A stretch of DNA of 64,000 nucleotides from JALZUU01 sp964441245 (GCA_964441245.1 CAYTVR010000005.1:13133-77132); one strand, 5' to 3'; shown: positions 8,080 through 17,378, counted from the first letter of the stretch. The notes: generated by a model from the letters alone, not told the origin. Program-made: numbers and translations.

Positions 8080-9339
8080 CTAGTTAACTTTTTTGAAAAA
8101 CTTACTAGTCAATATCGTAAAATCATCAGGATAATCTCGCTGTCCCTTAAATGTCTCTATTTGTTCCATCAGTTTTGAGTTAAAGTCATTCACAGATAAA
8201 GCACTGTTCGTCAATGCAAATGTTTTGAGCATATCTTCATTGAAATAATCCTCCTCTGCATTCTGTACATCTGTCAAACCATCAGTAAATGTAACCATCA
8301 CTGCATCATTATCTAAATGGATCGTTCCCACTTCAATCGCAGGAATTTCTGAAAAAGAACCTAGTATAGTACACCCTTTTTTCAACAGATATGCTTCGTC
8401 ATTCATGACCAATACTGGTGGATTATGCCCCGCGTTGATATATCTCAATTCTTGAGTTTTTTTATCAAATTCTGCTACAAATAAGGTTAAAAACTTTTCA
8501 CCGTTGATAATTCTATATAAAGACTGATTCAGTTCCTTTACAAAAACGTCTAGAGGAAGTCGTTGTTTTATTAGACTATGAAAATTCGCTTGAAAGTTTG
8601 ACATCAATAAAGCTGCAGCAATTCCTTTTCCCGATATATCGGCAATACAAAGCGCAAATGTATCATTATCAAATTCTACTACATCAAAATAATCTCCACC
8701 AACACTTTGATGTGGTTTATAAATACTCGCTAGTTCATAACCATTTCCACTAGGTAACGATGAAGGAATCAACATGCGTTGCATTTCGCTGGCCAGTTCC
8801 ATTTCTCTATTGTACCGTTCTTGTTCAATTTGACGTTTGAACAAACGTTTATTTTCAATCGCTACAGAGATGATATTGGCAATCGTTGTGATAAACTGTA
8901 CCTTATTATACATGTCTTCATCTTTTTTGAAACCGCCGATGAAGGTGTATGCAATGGGACTTTTTTTGTGTAAAACAGGTACGACTATATCAAATTCTTT
9001 GATCAAAGGATGTTCTTTGTCGTCCTCAGTATTTTTGAGTCGTTGATAGTTGGGTAACTTATCTGAAATGTCAATTTCGAGCAATTCATCTGGAATCCCT
9101 ATAGAAGAGGTACATTTCCATTTTTCTTTTTCGAGCACATAAAGTGCCATTTTTTTAACCCCCATTTCCCAACTTAAAAAAGAATTGTACATATCATATA
9201 AGCCCTGAGCCGATACATTATTATTGATGGCTTGGGTAATCGTAAGCAAACGATTAATCTGAAGTTGCTTAAGATGAAGCTCTCTTTCCAGGTTTTCTAG
9301 ATTTGACAATCCTTTTTTTATTTCAGAAAATTTTGACAT
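8080..9339 (-). CDS. GAF-SpoIIE (RsbU-type) PP2C-like protein phosphatase
   Basis: 419 residues. A coiled-coil start (about 1-45) leads into a GAF-like sensor region (about 45-165). A linker helix with 'MELASEMQRMLIPSSLP' (the usual approach to this domain) precedes a SpoIIE-type PP2C phosphatase domain (about 200-415). Metal-binding motifs are visible in 'VGGDYFDVVEFDNDTFALCIADISGKG' and 'FTDGLTD'. Such enzymes dephosphorylate anti-anti-sigma proteins in partner-switching pathways. An RsbW-like ATPase is encoded at 27049-27489, but no STAS-domain partner is seen in the window, so pairing of the two is only possible, not shown. Confidence 0.9.
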   Translation of the reverse strand: MSKFSEIKKGLSNLENLERELHLKQLQINRLLTITQAINNNVSAQGLYDMYNSFLSWEMGVKKMALYVLEKEKWKCTSSIGIPDELLEIDISDKLPNYQRLKNTEDDKEHPLIKEFDIVVPVLHKKSPIAYTFIGGFKKDEDMYNKVQFITTIANIISVAIENKRLFKRQIEQERYNREMELASEMQRMLIPSSLPSGNGYELASIYKPHQSVGGDYFDVVEFDNDTFALCIADISGKGIAAALLMSNFQANFHSLIKQRLPLDVFVKELNQSLYRIINGEKFLTLFVAEFDKKTQELRYINAGHNPPVLVMNDEAYLLKKGCTILGSFSEIPAIEVGTIHLDNDAVMVTFTDGLTDVQNAEEDYFNEDMLKTFALTNSALSVNDFNSKLMEQIETFKGQRDYPDDFTILTSKFFKKVN

Positions 9340-9677
9340 TAATTACTTCTACTGTTTTTAGAAAGTTTTGTTATAGAAATGTTTGTGCTTTTTGTTTTTT
9401 TGTAAAAATTTATTTGCTTGTAAAAGCAAAGCTTTGAAAGAGTAAATGTATCAACTCATTAATATATGTATACTAAATGAAATCATCCATTATGTTACTT
9501 TTTCATTGGTAAAAAGTAACCAAAACCCTAGAATATTTAAACTCCTTCCAGTCAAACAATAAATCTTCTAGCCTCCCTTCCCGTTATCGTAACCTTCTAT
9601 CGTAGATTTTTTATAAAGGTCAGTACTTAGTAGTTTATAGATCTAATAAATTTGCTTAGCCCTAGTATCTTGATGTT
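9340..9677. other. intergenic region between GAF-SpoIIE and OppC genes
   Basis: About 340 AT-rich bases without a supportable gene. The only structure I see is the hairpin at 9494-9520. The rest probably holds the promoter of the phosphatase gene and the 3' end of the permease transcript. Confidence 0.4.
9494..9520. repeat. hairpin repeat GTTACTTTTT / AAAAAGTAAC
   Basis: A perfect 10-bp stem, GTTACTTTTT with AAAAAGTAAC, closes a 7-base loop and is followed by CCAAAAC. From memory, very similar 'GTTACTTTTT...AAAAAGTAACCAAAA' hairpins recur between genes in many Bacteroidota genomes. It lies downstream of the OppC-type permease gene and could act as a terminator or mRNA 3' end. Confidence 0.6.
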
Positions 9678-10919
9678 TTATTCCTCCGTTTTTACATCCA
9701 AAGCATCTCTCAATCCATTGCCCACTAAATTGAAAGCTAGAACCATGAGCATAATTGCTAAAGCAGGAATAAGCGCTAAAAAAGGTTTTCCTCCGATTGC
9801 GTAGCCATAATTTTCGTTGAGCATTGTTCCCCAAGAAGGAGTGGGTGGTTGTATACCAAAACCCAAATAACTTAACCCAGCTTCAATCAAAATTGCAGTA
9901 GCAAAATTCGCTGCGGCAATGACCATTACTGGCCCCAATATGTTGGGTAAAATATGTCTTCGCAAAATTCGCCAAGTACTAAATCCCATGCTTTGCGCTG
10001 CTTCGACAAATTGTATTTCTTTTAGTCCTAAGACTTGACCTCTTACTATTCTCGCCACATCTACCCACATCGTCAGACCGACTGCTAAAAATATGATTCC
10101 AATTCCTCGCCCTAAAGCCAATACGATGGCAAAAACCAATAACAAGGTTGGAATGGACCAAACCGTATTAATTAATAGCATGATTAAATCATCAATTCGT
10201 CCACCAAAGTATCCTGCAATAGCTCCTAACAAAATGCCAATCGTCAAGGAAATAAATACTGCAATAAATCCGACCATTAGTGATACTCGAACGCCCAAAA
10301 TCAATCGACTTAACATGGAGCGACCATAACGATCTGTTCCTAAATAAAAATTTCGGTTAAGAATATGGCTTTTCTCTATTCTTGATTTCAGTTCTTTTAC
10401 TGAAGTTTGTTGTGTTTGCTCCTTCTCATCAATGAATGAAATCCTTCCATTCTCATTCACTAATTTAGCTTGATCATTTTTTAAAGGAAAAACAATATCT
10501 GCTAAATGGTATTGAATGAATTCTCCTTTATTCAATTTTCCAGTATCATTACTTTTTCCTGCATACAACTCTACTTCTAGTGAATCTCCTCGAAAATTAA
10601 ATTGATTAATCGGAACTTGCTTATAAAAATTAGGCTGACCAAATAACATGGTTCGAAAAAAATCTTGATCTATAATTTCTTGATTTTTTCGAACTTGTAA
10701 GATCTTTATTTTAAATCCTGGATTTTTTAAAGCTACCTCCACGATTTGTTCGTTGACATTCGGACTTGAATCCGGCGCAATGAGATAACCCAATAAAGCA
10801 AACAATGTCGCTAAAACAATCATGACTATTCCAAATACGGCAGGTCTATTTTTTAATAAACGTTGAACCGCTCGCTGGTCTGGAGATAAGTTTTCGTTCG
10901 ATACTGATTTCTTTTTCAT
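9678..10919 (-). CDS. ABC transporter permease, OppC/DppC type
   Basis: 413 residues. The first membrane helix (about 33-55, 'FGIVMIVLATLFALLGYLIAP') is followed by a periplasmic insertion of about 140 residues, longer than in typical OppC proteins. Then 'YLGTDRYGRSMLSRLILGVRVSL', the conserved start of the permease core, and five more helices. The EAA loop that contacts the ATPase is clear ('EAAQSMGFSTWRILRRHILPN'). It belongs to peptide/nickel-type importers in the inner membrane. No OppB, ATPase or binding-protein gene is beside it, so its partners must be encoded elsewhere, as is common in this phylum. Confidence 0.9.
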   Translation of the reverse strand: MKKKSVSNENLSPDQRAVQRLLKNRPAVFGIVMIVLATLFALLGYLIAPDSSPNVNEQIVEVALKNPGFKIKILQVRKNQEIIDQDFFRTMLFGQPNFYKQVPINQFNFRGDSLEVELYAGKSNDTGKLNKGEFIQYHLADIVFPLKNDQAKLVNENGRISFIDEKEQTQQTSVKELKSRIEKSHILNRNFYLGTDRYGRSMLSRLILGVRVSLMVGFIAVFISLTIGILLGAIAGYFGGRIDDLIMLLINTVWSIPTLLLVFAIVLALGRGIGIIFLAVGLTMWVDVARIVRGQVLGLKEIQFVEAAQSMGFSTWRILRRHILPNILGPVMVIAAANFATAILIEAGLSYLGFGIQPPTPSWGTMLNENYGYAIGGKPFLALIPALAIMLMVLAFNLVGNGLRDALDVKTEE

Positions 10920-11019
10920 TCACAAATTTTACCTTTTGTAAAGATATAAAAAAGAGATAACTTACCTATCTGCTATAAAAATAACATTAGATTAATTTTT
11001 AATGTAAAAATTCCGTTTT

Positions 11020-12141
11020 ATGAAAATTTTGTTATTGGAACCTTTTTTTACGGATAGCCATCAAGTTTGGGCTAGTACTTATCAACAGGTTTCTCAACAT
11101 AATGTGAAGATCCTCTCTATGAAAGGTCATCACTGGAAATGGAGAATGCATGGTGGTGCCGTTTATCTCGCTGGGCAATTTAAAAATAATGTGGAAAGTT
11201 ATGATCTCATTTTAGGAACAGATTTACTGGATTTAACTACTTTTTTGGCCTTGACTAAAGATTTAACTGCTAAAATTCCTATAGCGCTCTATTTTCATGA
11301 AAATCAAATTACTTATCCATGGTCTCCCACCGATCAAGATATTAAGTTGCAAAGGAATAATCAGTATGGTTTTATCAACTATACAAGTGCACTTGCCGCC
11401 AATCGAATTCTTTTTAATTCTCACTATCATTATCAATCATTTTTAGAAGGGCTTAGCCCATTTTTAAAACAATTTCCCGATTATCGTGGTTTAGAAAATG
11501 TTAAAAAAATTGAGGAAAAGAGTGACGTGCTTCCCCTTGGCCTTGATCTAAGAAGATTTGATAAATATCAAATCAATGAAACAAATGATATTCCAATCAT
11601 TTTATGGAATCACCGTTGGGAATATGATAAAAACCCTGAAGATTTTTTTAACGCTTTATTTCAACTAAAAGCAGATGACTTAGAGTTTAAATTAGTCGTA
11701 CTTGGAAAATCTTATCCTAAATCCCCGACTATTTTTGCGGAAGCAAGAGAAAAATTATCCGATCATATTTTATATTTTGATTATGCTCCAGACTTTGCCA
11801 CTTATGCTTATTGGTTGTGGAAATCAGATATCTCATTGGTCACTAGTAATCAAGATTTTTTTGGTATGAGTGTTATTGAAGCGATGTATTGTCATTGCCT
11901 CCCTATATTGCCTAATCGATTGGCTTACCCAGAGCATATTCCTCTGCAAAATCATTCAAATTATTTTTATCACAATAAAAAGGAAATGTACCAAAAATTA
12001 GTGCAGTCAATTACGATGACAACAATAGCCCGACAGGTGAAAAACTGTCAAAATTTTGTTGCCCAATATGATTGGAGTAATTTAGCGCCTCGTTATGACC
12101 AACTTTTCAGTAATTTAGCCAATGCTGAAAAAAATAAATAA
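11020..12141 (+). CDS. glycosyltransferase related to tRNA-queuosine mannosyltransferase (GTDC1/QTMAN, DUF3524)
   Basis: 373 residues. The N-terminal 160 residues match the DUF3524/QTMAN domain: 'KILLLEPFFTDSHQVWA', 'SMKGHHWKWRMHGGAVYLA' and 'ALYFHENQITYPW'. The C-terminal half is a GT-B glycosyltransferase with 'LWNHRWEYDKNPEDFFNAL' and 'DFFGMSVIEAMYCHCLPILPN' (the nucleotide-sugar binding region). The human homologue GTDC1 attaches mannose to queuosine in tRNA-Asp. Whether bacterial members do the same is an inference. Two bases separate it from the following alpha/beta hydrolase gene, so they form an operon. Confidence 0.85.
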   Translation: MKILLLEPFFTDSHQVWASTYQQVSQHNVKILSMKGHHWKWRMHGGAVYLAGQFKNNVESYDLILGTDLLDLTTFLALTKDLTAKIPIALYFHENQITYPWSPTDQDIKLQRNNQYGFINYTSALAANRILFNSHYHYQSFLEGLSPFLKQFPDYRGLENVKKIEEKSDVLPLGLDLRRFDKYQINETNDIPIILWNHRWEYDKNPEDFFNALFQLKADDLEFKLVVLGKSYPKSPTIFAEAREKLSDHILYFDYAPDFATYAYWLWKSDISLVTSNQDFFGMSVIEAMYCHCLPILPNRLAYPEHIPLQNHSNYFYHNKKEMYQKLVQSITMTTIARQVKNCQNFVAQYDWSNLAPRYDQLFSNLANAEKNK

Positions 12142-12143
12142 AC

Positions 12144-12950
12144 ATGGAGAGGATTATCTACAAAGAAAAAAACATAGCTTACAAAGTTTCTGGAAAAGGG
12201 ACTCCTTTAGTATTACTTCATGGTTTTTGTGAGGATAGTCGTACTTGGGAAACACTTACTGCTTTGATTAATCATTGCAAAATTATTCAGATAGATTTAC
12301 CTGGTTTTGGTCAGTCAGATTTGGGGAATCAACAAAGTATTGATCAAATGGCAGAATCTGTAAAATTTGTTTTAGATCATCTTGGTATAAAAAAATCTAT
12401 TTTATTAGGGCATAGTATGGGGGGGTATGTTAGCTTAGCTTTCGCTAAAAAATATGAAGATCAACTTTTAGGTTTAAGTTTATTTCATTCACATCCTTAT
12501 GCCGATACAGAAGCAGGTATTAGGAATAGGAATAAAAGCATACAATTTATACAACGAAACACTCATATACTTTACCTCAAACAATTGATTCCAAAATTAT
12601 TTAGCCATAATTATGCAGTGGATAACGATTTTCTAATTAGTAAATTGATTCATCAAGCCATTCATTATAAATCAGAGGCAATTGTTCAAACGCTAGAAGC
12701 GATGAGAGATCGTCCTGATCAATCAAAAATATTATCTGCGCTATCTTGTCCTGTTTTATTTATCATCGGAAAAAAAGATAATGTCATATCAATAGAAAGA
12801 AGTTTGGAACAAACTTATCTTCCTTCCGTTTCATCTATTCAGATTTTTCCAAAAATCGGTCATATGGGAATGTATGAATCTCCCAAAAAGATCGCAAAAA
12901 AAATCAATGATTTTGTTCAATTTTGCACTACATTTTCGACTACTTATTGA
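12144..12950 (+). CDS. alpha/beta hydrolase
   Basis: 268 residues with the alpha/beta-hydrolase layout: oxyanion strand 'VLLHGFCED', then 'DLPGFGQSD', the nucleophile elbow 'GHSMGGY' (Ser91), an acid in 'GKKDNV' and the catalytic His in 'IGHMGMYESP'. No signal peptide is visible, so it is cytoplasmic. The substrate is unknown. It begins two bases after the QTMAN-like gene, and a PrsW-like gene follows 24 bases later, suggesting one transcript. Confidence 0.9.
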   Translation: MERIIYKEKNIAYKVSGKGTPLVLLHGFCEDSRTWETLTALINHCKIIQIDLPGFGQSDLGNQQSIDQMAESVKFVLDHLGIKKSILLGHSMGGYVSLAFAKKYEDQLLGLSLFHSHPYADTEAGIRNRNKSIQFIQRNTHILYLKQLIPKLFSHNYAVDNDFLISKLIHQAIHYKSEAIVQTLEAMRDRPDQSKILSALSCPVLFIIGKKDNVISIERSLEQTYLPSVSSIQIFPKIGHMGMYESPKKIAKKINDFVQFCTTFSTTY

Positions 12951-12974
12951 AGCTCAAAGAATCGCAATTAATAC

Positions 12975-13959
12975 ATGAATCCATTACTCATTGCCTTAGC
13001 TATTTTACCTGCGTTAGTTATTTGTTATGCGATTTATCGCGTGGACAAATTTGACAAAGAATCACATTGGCAATTGATCATTTGTTTTGTCTTAGGTATG
13101 TTGGTGACCTACCCTGCGATGAAGCTAGAAGAAATTGGACAAAACTATGGTTTAGAAGAATCAACTAATCTTTGGTTGCTGCTCGTATTATCTTATATCG
13201 TTGTAGGATTAAGTGAAGAATTGACCAAATTTTTGGCTTTGATATTTTATGCTTATCCTCAAAAAGAATTTAATGAACCATTAGATGGAATTGTATACGC
13301 CGTTATGATCTCAATGGGCTTTGCTACCTTGGAAAATATTCTATACGCGGATCAATATGGATATCATACTACAATTATCCGGGCATTTACGGCAGTACCA
13401 GCTCATGCAGTATTTGCAGTTATGATGGGATATTATGTGGGGTTGGCCAAGTTTAATAAATCAAAAAGATTTTCTCTAATTGCCATAGGATTATTTATTG
13501 CCGTTTTTATTCATGGCACCTATGATTTTTTTATTCTTCAAGAATATTATGATTGGTTAATGGGTTTTGCAACACTAACTTTAGCGATCAGTATTTATTT
13601 TTCAATTCGTTTGATTCGCTTACATCAATATAATTCTCCCTTTAAAAATGTAGACAATAACATAGAAGTTACAAAAAAGCAACCTATTGATATTGAAGAT
13701 GCAGAAATCATAGTTTCGAAAGAAGTTACAGACGAAAATATGGACGATGCTATTGCTGATTTAATGGAAGATAATTTGACAGAAGAAGAAGAAGAAGAAG
13801 AAGAAGANNNNNNNNNNNNNNNNNNNNNNNNNNNNNNNNNNNNNNNNNNNNNNNNNNNNNNNNNNNNNNNNNNNNNNNNNNNNNNNNNNNNNNNNNNNNN
13901 NNNNNNNAGAAGAAGAAGAAGAAGAAGAAGAAGATCCTGACTTGGGATCAAAAGAATAA
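12975..13959 (+). CDS. PrsW family intramembrane metalloprotease, interrupted by an assembly gap
   Basis: A polytopic membrane protein with the PrsW motifs: 'LSEELTKFLAL' (Glu81-Glu82), 'ATLENILYA', 'AVPAHAVFAVMMGYY' and 'FIHGTYDFF'. These place metal-binding Glu and His in the membrane. PrsW-type proteases cleave membrane anti-sigma factors or related substrates, but the target here is unknown. The C-terminal tail is acidic and ends in a GAA repeat that runs into 100 N. After the gap, the frame that encodes poly-Glu then DPDLGSKE and stops at 13957-13959 is offset by one from the frame before it. I take 13959 as the true end; the real gap length is unknown. Confidence 0.83.
13808..13907. other. 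assembly gap of 100 N inside a GAA trinucleotide repeat
   Basis: Exactly 100 N, flanked on both sides by (GAA)n. This is the standard placeholder for a gap of unknown size, and the collapsed repeat is the obvious cause. The placeholder length puts the following sequence out of frame with the protease gene. Confidence 0.97.
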
Positions 13960-13971
13960 TTAAATTAGTAA

Positions 13972-14316
13972 TTATTTCTCTTTTAACTTTTTGTTATTCG
14001 CATGCCTATCCGTATCTCTTTTCGTTTTTTTCTCTAAATTTTTTTTCAGCGCCTGTGTCAAATCTATTCCTGTTTGATTGGCTAAGCAAACTAATACAAA
14101 CATCACATCTGCCATTTCATCTGCTAATCTTTCTTTGGCAGTCGATTCATCTTCTTTTCGTTTAAAGGATTGTTCTCCATAGATCCGCGACATTAATCTG
14201 GCTACTTCTCCCACTTCCTCTGTCAAAATCGCCATATTAGTCAATTCATTATAATAACGAATGCCTATAGTATTGATCCAATTGTCTACAACTTCTTGTG
14301 TTTCTTTGATTGTCAT
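13972..14316 (-). CDS. MazG-like nucleotide pyrophosphohydrolase
   Basis: 114 residues. It is all-helical with the MazG/dUTPase-type metal-binding pattern: 'LTEEVGEVARLMSRIYGE' (ExxE) and 'LADEMADVMFVLVCLANQTG' (ExxD). Single-domain members hydrolyse non-canonical nucleoside triphosphates to monophosphates and pyrophosphate, acting in nucleotide-pool cleaning. Its stop lies 12 bases from the stop of the convergent PrsW-like gene. The dtd gene lies further upstream on the same strand. Confidence 0.92.
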   Translation of the reverse strand: MTIKETQEVVDNWINTIGIRYYNELTNMAILTEEVGEVARLMSRIYGEQSFKRKEDESTAKERLADEMADVMFVLVCLANQTGIDLTQALKKNLEKKTKRDTDRHANNKKLKEK

Positions 14317-14340
14317 AATATATTTTAAATAATTCTAGAC

Positions 14341-14384
14341 TTATTCACATCATTGTTAATAAACTAGCCTTTTTTTGTGGAAAA
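14341..14384. other. two DnaA-box-like sites
   Basis: TTATTCACA at 14341-14349 (+) and TGTGGAAAA at 14376-14384 (reverse complement TTTTCCACA) both fit the DnaA consensus TTWTNCACA exactly. They lie in the short space between the MazG-like and dtd genes. They may be outlying boxes of the cluster at 17.4-17.7 kb or chance matches. Confidence 0.4.
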
Positions 14385-14495
14385 CGCTCTCAAACTAAGT
14401 GATTTTTTAATTTTCTTGGAAAAACTCGTTAAGCAAAATTAGCTGTATATATATGTAGGCAAAAAACAATCAGTAAACTTGATTCAAATTATTCT

Positions 14496-14948
14496 TTATT
14501 CTTTATTCTTTGAATCCATCATGATCGTCACAGGACCATCGTTTAACAATGCTACTTTCATATCAGCACCAAAAGTACCAGTCCCCACTTCAAGGTTTGT
14601 TATTGTTTTTAGGGTATCAACAAACGATTCATACAAAGGTATCGCAATGTCAGGACCTGCAGCTCGAATATAAGAAGGTCGATTTCCTTTTTTGGTACTT
14701 GCGTGTAAGGTGAATTGACTAATGACTAGTAAACTTCCTTGAATATCAAGAATAGATTTATTCATTACCTGATTTTCATCTGGAAAAATTCGCAAGTTTG
14801 ATATTTTTCTACAAAGCCAATTAATATCTTCTTTTCCATCCATTGGTTCAATACCAACTAATATAAGTAAGCCCGTAGAAATTTTAGATTTTATTTTTCC
14901 ATCAATAGTAACCGAGGCTTCACTAACTCTTTGAATAACGACTCTCAT
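14496..14948 (-). CDS. dtd: D-aminoacyl-tRNA deacylase
   Basis: 150 residues, the usual length. The start 'MRVVIQRVSEASVTIDGK' and the two active-site motifs 'SQFTLHAST' (about residues 77-85) and 'NDGPVTIMMDSKNKE' at the end are diagnostic. The enzyme removes D-amino acids (and glycine mischarged on tRNA-Ala) from tRNA in the cytoplasm. Its start overlaps the stop of the upstream SRAP gene by four bases (ATGA), so they are coupled. Confidence 0.97.
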   Translation of the reverse strand: MRVVIQRVSEASVTIDGKIKSKISTGLLILVGIEPMDGKEDINWLCRKISNLRIFPDENQVMNKSILDIQGSLLVISQFTLHASTKKGNRPSYIRAAGPDIAIPLYESFVDTLKTITNLEVGTGTFGADMKVALLNDGPVTIMMDSKNKE

Positions 14949-15601
14949 GATATTGCTTTATGTAAATCTATTGTGTTAGGTATAGTAGAATTTATTTGTT
15001 GAGAAATTTTATAAAATTCTAAATAATTTTCAGGTAATGGATTCAGCAAACTTAGTACTTCTCCAAGATCCAGATTTTTCAACCATTGCTTTTGCTGGGT
15101 TTCATCTTTTAAGATTACAGGCATTCGATCATTGATTTCACGCATTTCGGAGTTCGACTTCGTAGTTATAATCGCAAAACTTTTTAGTGCATAATCATCT
15201 TTATACCATTCATCCCAAATACCAGCCATCACCATAATTTTTTCTTCACTTAGTTTTATTCGATATGGGATACGTTCAGTTCCTACTTTTTTCCATTCAT
15301 AAAAAGAATCCGCTAAGACTAAACAGCGCCGTCGTCGAATAGGAATACGAAAAGAAGTTTGTGTTGAAATAGTCTCCTGTCGAGCATTGATCAACTTTCC
15401 AGTATTTCGTCCATCGCGAGACCAATTAGGAATCAAACCCCAAGTTATGTACTGCAATCGTTCCGGATTATCATTGGTAATAACATAAGCATGCTGAGTA
15501 GCGGCGATATTATAACTTTGGCGAAAGTTATTATTGATGAGCACATTGAAATTATCTTCTATTTCTTCTTTAGAAGCAATAAACGAAAATCTATTACACA
15601 T
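14945..15601 (-). CDS. SOS response-associated peptidase (SRAP/YedK/HMCES family)
   Basis: 218 residues. It begins Met-Cys, and Cys2 becomes the N-terminal catalytic residue that forms a thiazolidine crosslink with abasic sites in single-stranded DNA. Other family motifs are 'WGLIPNW', 'INARQET', 'RCLVLADSFYEWKK' (with the active-site Glu) and 'DRMPVIL'. The family protects abasic sites during replication. It overlaps dtd by four bases. No LexA box is evident upstream. Confidence 0.93.
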   Translation of the reverse strand: MCNRFSFIASKEEIEDNFNVLINNNFRQSYNIAATQHAYVITNDNPERLQYITWGLIPNWSRDGRNTGKLINARQETISTQTSFRIPIRRRRCLVLADSFYEWKKVGTERIPYRIKLSEEKIMVMAGIWDEWYKDDYALKSFAIITTKSNSEMREINDRMPVILKDETQQKQWLKNLDLGEVLSLLNPLPENYLEFYKISQQINSTIPNTIDLHKAIS

Positions 15602-16268
15602 GTTATAATATTGTAGGTTAGAAATTTTCTCATATATCCTTAGAAAAGGTCGATTGAAATTACAACAAATAATTTTAACAACAAATCAAACTTAGAAGTG
15701 GTCTTCACTTTTAAAACAAAAATGGTTTCAATCTTTCATTTTATTATCAACATCAGGATTTTGTTCCATTTCTAAAGTGCCTATAATCAGGATTTTATAA
15801 AAAATGATTTCCACACGATTTGTGAATAAGTTGGTGAATAAGTACTTAGTTTATTAACAGCTACTAAGAATTTTAAAATAACAAATATAAAATAATCGAT
15901 AATTGATCAAAAAATGTTGAATTCAACATAGGTTATTGACATTCGAAGACTAGTTTTCATTTTGCACTTTTAAAAAAGTTATTCTATTAATAACTTACTA
16001 ACGACTTGTTTATAAACTCATAAGTCATTGATTATAAACTAAAACTGATGTTAGTTAAGTGTGAATTTAAAGGCTCAATTATTTAATAATGAATTTACAT
16101 AAAATTAACGTGATTATTTCTCTACAAACTAACAGCACTGATGATGATAAGGGATTTTAAAAAATTTATAATAATTATAATTAATACCAACCAGCAAAGT
16201 GGAAAAAAGAATAGAGCAAAAGGATTTATTTTTGTTGGAAGTTTTAAAATGTTTTAAAAATTTAAAAG
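15602..16268. other. 667-bp AT-rich intergenic region with a DnaA-box-like site
   Basis: No gene is supportable. It contains TGTGAATAA at 15821-15829 (reverse complement TTATTCACA, exact DnaA consensus) followed four bases later by a near match (GGTGAATAA), plus many T-rich and A-rich tracts. It lies between divergent genes (SRAP leftward, COX15 rightward), so both promoters must be here. Confidence 0.5.
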
Positions 16269-17378
16269 ATGTTAAAAGAAGTTGAAGTAAATAAAATGAA
16301 CACAAAAGATGTGATCGTTAGTCGACCTGTTCGTTGGTGGTTGTTGGTTGGAGTCGTGATGGTCTTCTTTCAAGTTTTTATTGGAGGAGTTACTCGTCTA
16401 ACAGATTCGGGATTGTCCATTACGGAATGGGCTGTGATTCAAGGAACATTGCCACCCATGAATCAAGCAGATTGGGATTTAGCTTTTGATAAGTACAAAG
16501 TTGCTGCGAAGAAGCAATATGAATCATTGCATGGGGATATGACTTTATCAGAGTTTAAGGTTATTTTTTTCTGGGAATATTTTCATCGTTTATGGGCTCG
16601 TATGATGGGTTTTGTTTTTTTATTCCCTTTTTTGTTTTTTTTGTTTAAAGGAATGCTACCATCTTGGATGGTTAAACGATTAGGAGTCGTGATTCTTTTA
16701 GCCATGTTGGCAGCTACTTTTGGATGGATTATGGTGGCTAGTGGTTTAAATGATGATACTCGTACTTGGGTAAGTGCTTATAAGCTAATGACTCATTTGG
16801 CGATAGCTACAGTTTTGTTTGCTTATCTCTACTGGACTTGGTTAAGGGCACAACAGCCTTTCACAAAAGATGAAGGTTTTTATTCCTTAAAGCGTTTTGC
16901 TTGGATTGTGACAGGAGTGCTATTCGTTCAGATTCTTTTAGGAGGTTTGATGGCAGGAATGCGAGCGGGCTTGGTTCACCCATATTTTCCATTTTTTGTT
17001 GAAGGAGATCGATTATTAGAGGCTTTGACTAACAATTCCGATTTGAGTAGTAAAAGTTTAGTTAATTATGAATCTGCTGCTGCTATCAAGGCTTGGGTTC
17101 AAATTGTGCATAGAGGATTTGCTTATATTCTTAGTTTTTTAATTTTAGGTTTATTTTTTAAAGCTCGAAAATTGAAAATTTCTAAAAACTTGAACAAAGG
17201 TTTAGTATTGTTGGTAAGTCTGTTAGTAATTCAATTTATTTTAGGAATTTTGACGGTTATCAACAGTATAGGTAGAATCCCAATATTTTATGGAGTTTTT
17301 CACCAAGCAGTAGCTTTATTGTTATTAATTTCTCTACTAACAGTGAATTATCAGTTTAGTAAAACGAGAATAAATTAG
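16269..17378 (+). CDS. heme A synthase (COX15/CtaA family)
   Basis: 369 residues with about eight membrane helices. Family motifs are 'GGVTRLTDSGLSITEWAVIQGTLPPM' near residues 30-55, and heme-ligand His residues in 'FFWEYFHRLWARMMG', 'MTHLAIATVLFAYLYW', 'IVHRGFAYILS' and 'FHQAVALLLL'. It hydroxylates heme O to heme A in the inner membrane for aa3-type oxidases. Length and motifs fit the mitochondrial/alpha-proteobacterial type 2. An in-frame ATG ten codons in (16296, MNTKDV) is an alternative start. No other cytochrome oxidase gene is adjacent. Confidence 0.94.
   Translation: MLKEVEVNKMNTKDVIVSRPVRWWLLVGVVMVFFQVFIGGVTRLTDSGLSITEWAVIQGTLPPMNQADWDLAFDKYKVAAKKQYESLHGDMTLSEFKVIFFWEYFHRLWARMMGFVFLFPFLFFLFKGMLPSWMVKRLGVVILLAMLAATFGWIMVASGLNDDTRTWVSAYKLMTHLAIATVLFAYLYWTWLRAQQPFTKDEGFYSLKRFAWIVTGVLFVQILLGGLMAGMRAGLVHPYFPFFVEGDRLLEALTNNSDLSSKSLVNYESAAAIKAWVQIVHRGFAYILSFLILGLFFKARKLKISKNLNKGLVLLVSLLVIQFILGILTVINSIGRIPIFYGVFHQAVALLLLISLLTVNYQFSKTRIN

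Noticed and set aside
13908..13940. Poly-Arg C-terminus of the PrsW-like protein
   Set aside because: It results from translating GAA repeats in the wrong frame after a placeholder gap.
14341..14384. DnaA boxes at 14.3 kb as the origin itself
   Set aside because: Two exact boxes in a short gap between genes are suggestive, but the density and region size are much better at 17.4-17.7 kb.
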